Position numbers and translations under genes: made by a program. 64,000 bases of DNA, taken from positions 1-64,000 of the forward strand of contig JANPRD010000007.1 in NCBI GenBank assembly GCA_024699715.1, given 5' to 3'. The stretch's first letter is position 1. Every line of letters begins with the position of its first letter. The stretch is from Candidatus Methanophagales archaeon. Its GTDB lineage: Archaea > Halobacteriota > Syntropharchaeia > Alkanophagales > Methanospirareceae. Positions 60,828 to 64,000 of this stretch are shown piece after piece. Below the pieces are notes generated by a model. That model did not search any database and was not told the origin of the DNA. It saw only the letters and a list, made by a program, of their open reading frames with translations.

Positions 60828-61961
60828 TCAGCATATCCTCGGAACAGGGTCTCCTACGGGAGGCTCCACAATCCTGTGGCTGCCGACGCAAGTTTTCATC
60901 ACGACGCCCTTCACATCTTTTGTTGCGTATCCGATGATTTCAGCATCTCGCCCCCTCTTGTCCTGCTTGAGCGCATCAAGGACTGCTTCCGCTTTCTCCT
61001 TGACGACAGCAAGCACAACTTTGCCCTCGTTCCCTATCTCTAAAGGGTCTATTCCGAGCATCTCGCATGCATTTCTCACAGACGCCCTCACAGGAATCTT
61101 CTCTTCCTCAATTATGATGCCGACGCCCGACTTCGCAGCGAACTCGTTCAAAGCATTTGAAAGTCCGCCTCTCGTCGGGTCCTTCATCGCAACTATGCCT
61201 CCTTCTTCCAACGCACCCTCAATCATCTTATTCAGCGGTGCGACATCAGATTTCACATCCGCATGGAATGAGATGCCCTCTCTCGCAGCGAGCAGCGCAA
61301 CGCCGTGGTCGCCTATGTAGCCAGAAACGATGATTGCGTCCCCCTCACGAATGTTCGAGTCCAGAAGCCACTCACGCCTCACTTCTCTGAACTTCCGCAC
61401 TTCATCAAAATTCCTCTTCAACGCTTCAGAACGCTTGCCTACCGCAGATGTCGTCACAATCATGCGGTCAACCGCTCCTTTCTCAACAACTTTCGTGTCT
61501 CCTGTGACTATTTCCACGCCCGCTTCTTCGCATGTCTTCCGCATACTTTCCAAAATCCGCTCAAAATCTCTCATTGGAAATCCCTCTTCTATCACAAATG
61601 CGACAGAAATGCACAAAGGCGACGCACCCATCACTGAAATATCATTCACCGTGCCTGCAATTGCGAGCGAGCCGATGTCTCCTCCGGGGAAAAATAGGGG
61701 CTTCACCGTGTATGAATCTGTTGTGAAAACGACCCCTTCAACGACCGCAGCATCATCCATATCCTCTAATGATACTTCCACCGCACTTCGCATACCATCC
61801 TTATCTCCCACTTTCACGCCCGCTTCTGACTTCTCACTTCTCTCTTTCTCCTCCTCTGTCGACCGCACTTCCGCTGATCGCACAAAATAATTAAGGATGA
61901 GATTCAACAGCTCTCGCATCTTCTCACCGCCCGCTCCGTGTTCCATTCTTATTTCTTTCAT
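60828..61961 (-). CDS. hypE: Hydrogenase maturation protein HypE
   Basis: A 377-residue PurM-like ATPase that dehydrates the thiocarbamate on its C-terminal cysteine to thiocyanate. N-terminus MEHGAGGEKMRELL, then FTTDSYTVKPLFFPGGDIGS, MKDPTRGGLSNALNEFA and the obligate end GDPVPRIC. A charged insertion (STEEEKERSEKSEAGVKVGD) near residues 35-55 is not part of the usual fold. The gene overlaps the end of the Mrp-type ATPase by 38 bases, so both are co-expressed. Confidence 0.95.
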   Translation of the reverse strand: MKEIRMEHGAGGEKMRELLNLILNYFVRSAEVRSTEEEKERSEKSEAGVKVGDKDGMRSAVEVSLEDMDDAAVVEGVVFTTDSYTVKPLFFPGGDIGSLAIAGTVNDISVMGASPLCISVAFVIEEGFPMRDFERILESMRKTCEEAGVEIVTGDTKVVEKGAVDRMIVTTSAVGKRSEALKRNFDEVRKFREVRREWLLDSNIREGDAIIVSGYIGDHGVALLAAREGISFHADVKSDVAPLNKMIEGALEEGGIVAMKDPTRGGLSNALNEFAAKSGVGIIIEEEKIPVRASVRNACEMLGIDPLEIGNEGKVVLAVVKEKAEAVLDALKQDKRGRDAEIIGYATKDVKGVVMKTCVGSHRIVEPPVGDPVPRIC

Positions 61962-62775
61962 TCTGCACGCACACCTCCACGATTCTTTTGGAAATCTCTT
62001 TCATTCTCGCAAAGAAATAACTCTCCTTCAGCATATTCACATCTCCCATTCGCTCATCTATCTCATCATCAAACCCTATTTCACCGAGAAAACGCACTCC
62101 TAATTCTTTCGCTGAAATTTCAAATCCACTTTTGCCCCTTTTCATGTTCTCAACAACGCCAAGAATGTGCGAATTCGACGATTTGAGTATGCTCACGACC
62201 CGCCTCACAGTCTCTATGGATGATTTTGCGGGAGTAGTCACGAGGAGAAATTTCGCACCTCGCATTATATTTATCACTTCCATCAGCACCTCTCCAACGC
62301 CGGGAGGCATGTCAACAACGAGAAAGTCAAGCGACCCCCATTTTGTGATTGCGAGCAGCTCAATCATTGCATTTCTCAATGCGATGCCTCTGAATGCAGC
62401 AGCGGAGCGTCCAGTGAAGAAGAACATGCTCATGAATTTTATGCCGTGAATCTCCGGTGGGATGATTCCTTTATCCTCTTTTGGAGAGACATCTTCACCT
62501 ATTCCCAAGATCACATGGGCGGAAGGCGCCTCAAAATCAAGGTCAAGAAGCCCAACACGCCACTCCGAGCTGAGAATTAATGCGAGAGAAGATGCAATTA
62601 AACTCTTCCCAACGCCTCCTTTTCCACTTAAAACGACAATTATCCTGCGTATCTCATTCAATCTATTGCGAACTCCCTCCAATCTCGGGTCAATCTCGCC
62701 TGAAAGGACGATTGCTTCGCTCACTTCTCCGCCGCCTTCGCTTCTGCTCTCTCTTTTCCCTTCTCGCATACTCAT
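61924..62775 (-). CDS. Mrp/NBP35-type P-loop ATPase
   Basis: A 283-residue ParA/MinD-like ATPase of the Mrp/NBP35 group, which act as Fe-S cluster carriers. Deviant Walker A SGKGGVGKSLIASSLALIL near residue 50, LLDLDFEAPSAHVILGIGED, and the Mrp signature FLVVDMPPGVGEVLMEVINI near 150. CxxC is not present at the C-terminus, which has only one Cys (VEVCVQNE). It is the gene before hypE, so a part in loading Fe-S clusters on hydrogenase or Hyp proteins is likely. Start 62775 or 62769 (gggtg upstream); an acidic N-terminal extension precedes the domain. Confidence 0.85.
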   Translation of the reverse strand: MSMREGKRESRSEGGGEVSEAIVLSGEIDPRLEGVRNRLNEIRRIIVVLSGKGGVGKSLIASSLALILSSEWRVGLLDLDFEAPSAHVILGIGEDVSPKEDKGIIPPEIHGIKFMSMFFFTGRSAAAFRGIALRNAMIELLAITKWGSLDFLVVDMPPGVGEVLMEVINIMRGAKFLLVTTPAKSSIETVRRVVSILKSSNSHILGVVENMKRGKSGFEISAKELGVRFLGEIGFDDEIDERMGDVNMLKESYFFARMKEISKRIVEVCVQNERNKNGTRSGR

Positions 62776-62810
62776 TAACACCCCTACCGCAAAGCTCCAT
62801 TTGTGTAGGC

Positions 62811-62820
62811 TATTTTTAAA
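62811..62820 (-). promoter_or_regulatory. TATA box of the mrp-hypE unit
   Basis: tttaaaaata on the minus strand about 40 nt before the ATG at 62775. Confidence 0.55.
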
Positions 62821-62886
62821 GCAGATTCTCTCTTTTATCGTGGCGGAGCGTTCTCATTGTGTCTCGCGCACTGCAAGCTCACAACT

Positions 62887-64000
62887 TCAGTCGTCGTGGA
62901 GTAGCTGACCTTTCCTTCTTTTCAGAGGTAAATAACCCCTCTGTTCTGCGATTTCTCGTGTTCTGCCTGTGAGAACGACATCTGCGGACTTCAAACGCTC
63001 AACACTCCTGCATCCTGTGAGGAACATCGCAATTTTCAATTCCGCCTTCATTTCTCGCACCCTCTCGCAAACACGCTCAACCGCTCTTTCTATGCTCTCC
63101 TCTGTTGCTGCCGAAAATCTGATGTCTGCTACCGATGCGGTTCTCGCTGAGATGTGCTTCTGAGTGAGTCCCTCAACGGCAGCCTTCAAGAAAGGGAGTG
63201 CTGCACTGCATAAATCTGCGCCGAGAGCGATGCTCTTCGCAACATCAAGACCGCTGCGAATTCCTCCTGTTGCGACGACTTCAACGGGAAGAGATGCGCA
63301 CTCAAGAATGCTCTCAACGGTGGAAATGCCCCATTCCCATCCGAATGTGTTTCCGATATGCTCAAGCATGCTGTTATTTTCGGCTTTCGCCCTGTGTATT
63401 TCTGCGACTGCGAGATTAGTGCCGTCGTTGCCACCGACATCTAAAGCGGAGACGCCAGCATCAATAAGACGCAAAGCAACAGCACGAGATATGCCAGCGC
63501 CAGTCTCCTTCGCAATCACGGGGACTTTCAGCGAGCGGCATGCTTCTTCTATCGCAGCGAGGCATCCTCTTGCGTCAGAATCGCCTTCTGGCTGAATCGC
63601 CTCCTGAAAGAAGTTCAGGTGAATTGCAATAGCGTTCGCATCAACCATTTCAATTGCTCGCTCTGCTGCCTCCACGCCCATATCCCGCAGCTGAACGACG
63701 CCGATGTTCGCATAAACGAATGCATGAGGCGCATATTCCCTGACGATGCTGAACGATTCTTCGTTTTTTTCATCCTCTAATGCTGCTCGCTGCGAGCCTA
63801 CGCCGATGCCTATGCCTTCTCGCTCCGCAACAGATGCGAAAATGCGATTCAGCACCTTCGTTTCGGGATGACCGCCTGTCATTGACGCTATCATAAGAGG
63901 CGCATCCAGCGAATGCGAGAGGAATTCCACATGCGTCTCAATCTCTGCGATTGAAACCTCAGGTAGTGCGTTGTGAACGAGAAAAACCTCGTCAAAACTG
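62887..64000 (-). CDS. fni: Type 2 isopentenyl-diphosphate isomerase (5' partial)
   Basis: FMN-dependent IDI-2 that interconverts IPP and DMAPP for archaeal lipids. The window cuts the N-terminus; about 370 residues are seen. MIASMTGGHPETKVLNRIFA, GIGVGSQRAALEDE, AIHLNFFQEAIQPEGD (substrate Gln), VPVIAKETGAGISRAVALRL, and VVATGGIRSGLDVAKSIALG with the FMN phosphate site are all in place. The ATG at 63930 is internal; the frame continues (FDEVFLVHNALPEVS) to the edge. Confidence 0.95.
   Translation of the reverse strand, partial: SFDEVFLVHNALPEVSIAEIETHVEFLSHSLDAPLMIASMTGGHPETKVLNRIFASVAEREGIGIGVGSQRAALEDEKNEESFSIVREYAPHAFVYANIGVVQLRDMGVEAAERAIEMVDANAIAIHLNFFQEAIQPEGDSDARGCLAAIEEACRSLKVPVIAKETGAGISRAVALRLIDAGVSALDVGGNDGTNLAVAEIHRAKAENNSMLEHIGNTFGWEWGISTVESILECASLPVEVVATGGIRSGLDVAKSIALGADLCSAALPFLKAAVEGLTQKHISARTASVADIRFSAATEESIERAVERVCERVREMKAELKIAMFLTGCRSVERLKSADVVLTGRTREIAEQRGYLPLKRRKGQLLHDD

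Noticed and set aside
60796-61320. A plus-strand frame over hypE
   Set aside because: S/T/P-rich shadow opposite a full HypE.
61924-62775. HypB assignment for the ATPase next to hypE
   Set aside because: It has the deviant Walker A of Mrp/NBP35 proteins and lacks the HypB GTPase and His-rich motifs.
1-64000. CRISPR array, rRNA genes, insertion sequences, or integrase with att sites
   Set aside because: No regularly spaced repeats, rRNA-like sequence, transposase or integrase were seen on either strand.

Overview
This window reads as a euryarchaeotal chromosome. The evidence is the thermosome, aRF1, Rpo11, Csl4, the ftsZ-secE-spt5 run, the XPB-partner nuclease Bax1 (DUF790), type 2 IPP isomerase, a geranylgeranyl/polyprenyl diphosphate synthase, and A/T-rich TATA boxes about 25-30 nt before likely transcription starts. 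A Mur-ligase-like protein matching coenzyme F430 synthetase (cfbE) suggests an organism that makes methyl-coenzyme M reductase, so a methanogen, an ANME-type methanotroph or an anaerobic alkane oxidiser. A small Ccm set (ccmC, a ccmD-like gene, ccmE with Cys instead of His) implies c-type cytochromes. Together these would fit a cytochrome-bearing lineage such as ANME-1, Syntrophoarchaeum or Methanosarcinales relatives. This lineage is inference; no 16S rRNA or mcr gene is present.

Layout. 0-8 kb: DUF790/Bax1 (cut by the left edge), a membrane Clp-class serine protease, leucyl-tRNA synthetase split by two frameshifts, an isoprenylcysteine-methyltransferase-like membrane protein, and a small accessory patch (DUF2283, an antitoxin-like remnant, an MNT nucleotidyltransferase). 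8-29.7 kb: a surface-glycan island of sugar nucleotidyltransferase, acetyltransferase, CapK-like ligase, GDP-mannose 4,6-dehydratase, probable GDP-perosamine synthase, many glycosyltransferases, two methyltransferases, a Wzx-type flippase, a GT39-like membrane transferase and a second sugar-modification set (cupin, aminotransferase, Gfo/Idh oxidoreductase). Its central part is clearly more A+T-rich than the flanks, and it holds several broken genes. 29.7-38 kb: NAD(P)HX repair enzyme, Yip1-like protein, an exported CARDB/NEW3-like protein with a MacB-type ABC transporter, the Ccm genes and the polyprenyl synthase. 38-53 kb: housekeeping genes (thermosome, DnaK, cfbE, an EMC6-like protein, RuvC, Csl4, Rpo11, tRNA-Gly, aRF1, TraB, DapF, LarC, tRNA-Leu, FtsZ, SecE, Spt5). 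53-62 kb: a [NiFe] hydrogenase locus with hypD divergent from the small and large subunit genes, hypF, hypC and the maturation protease, then a PD-(D/E)XK nuclease, and hypE plus an Mrp-type ATPase on the other strand. The right edge cuts type 2 IPP isomerase.

Nickel is a common thread: F430 synthesis, the LarC nickel-pincer protein and the hydrogenase with hypC, D, E and F all lie within 20 kb; hypA and hypB are not in the window. Glycan genes work together from nucleotide-sugar synthesis through transfer to membrane flipping.

Two features recur. Many conserved enzymes carry low-complexity E/R/G/D/S-rich insertions or tails encoded by degenerate tandem repeats. Several genes expected to be functional (leuS, hydrogenase large subunit, cfbE, traB, the exported ABC partner) are broken by single-base frameshifts, often beside such segments. 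Sequencing indels, replication slippage or recoding are all possible; raw reads are needed to decide.
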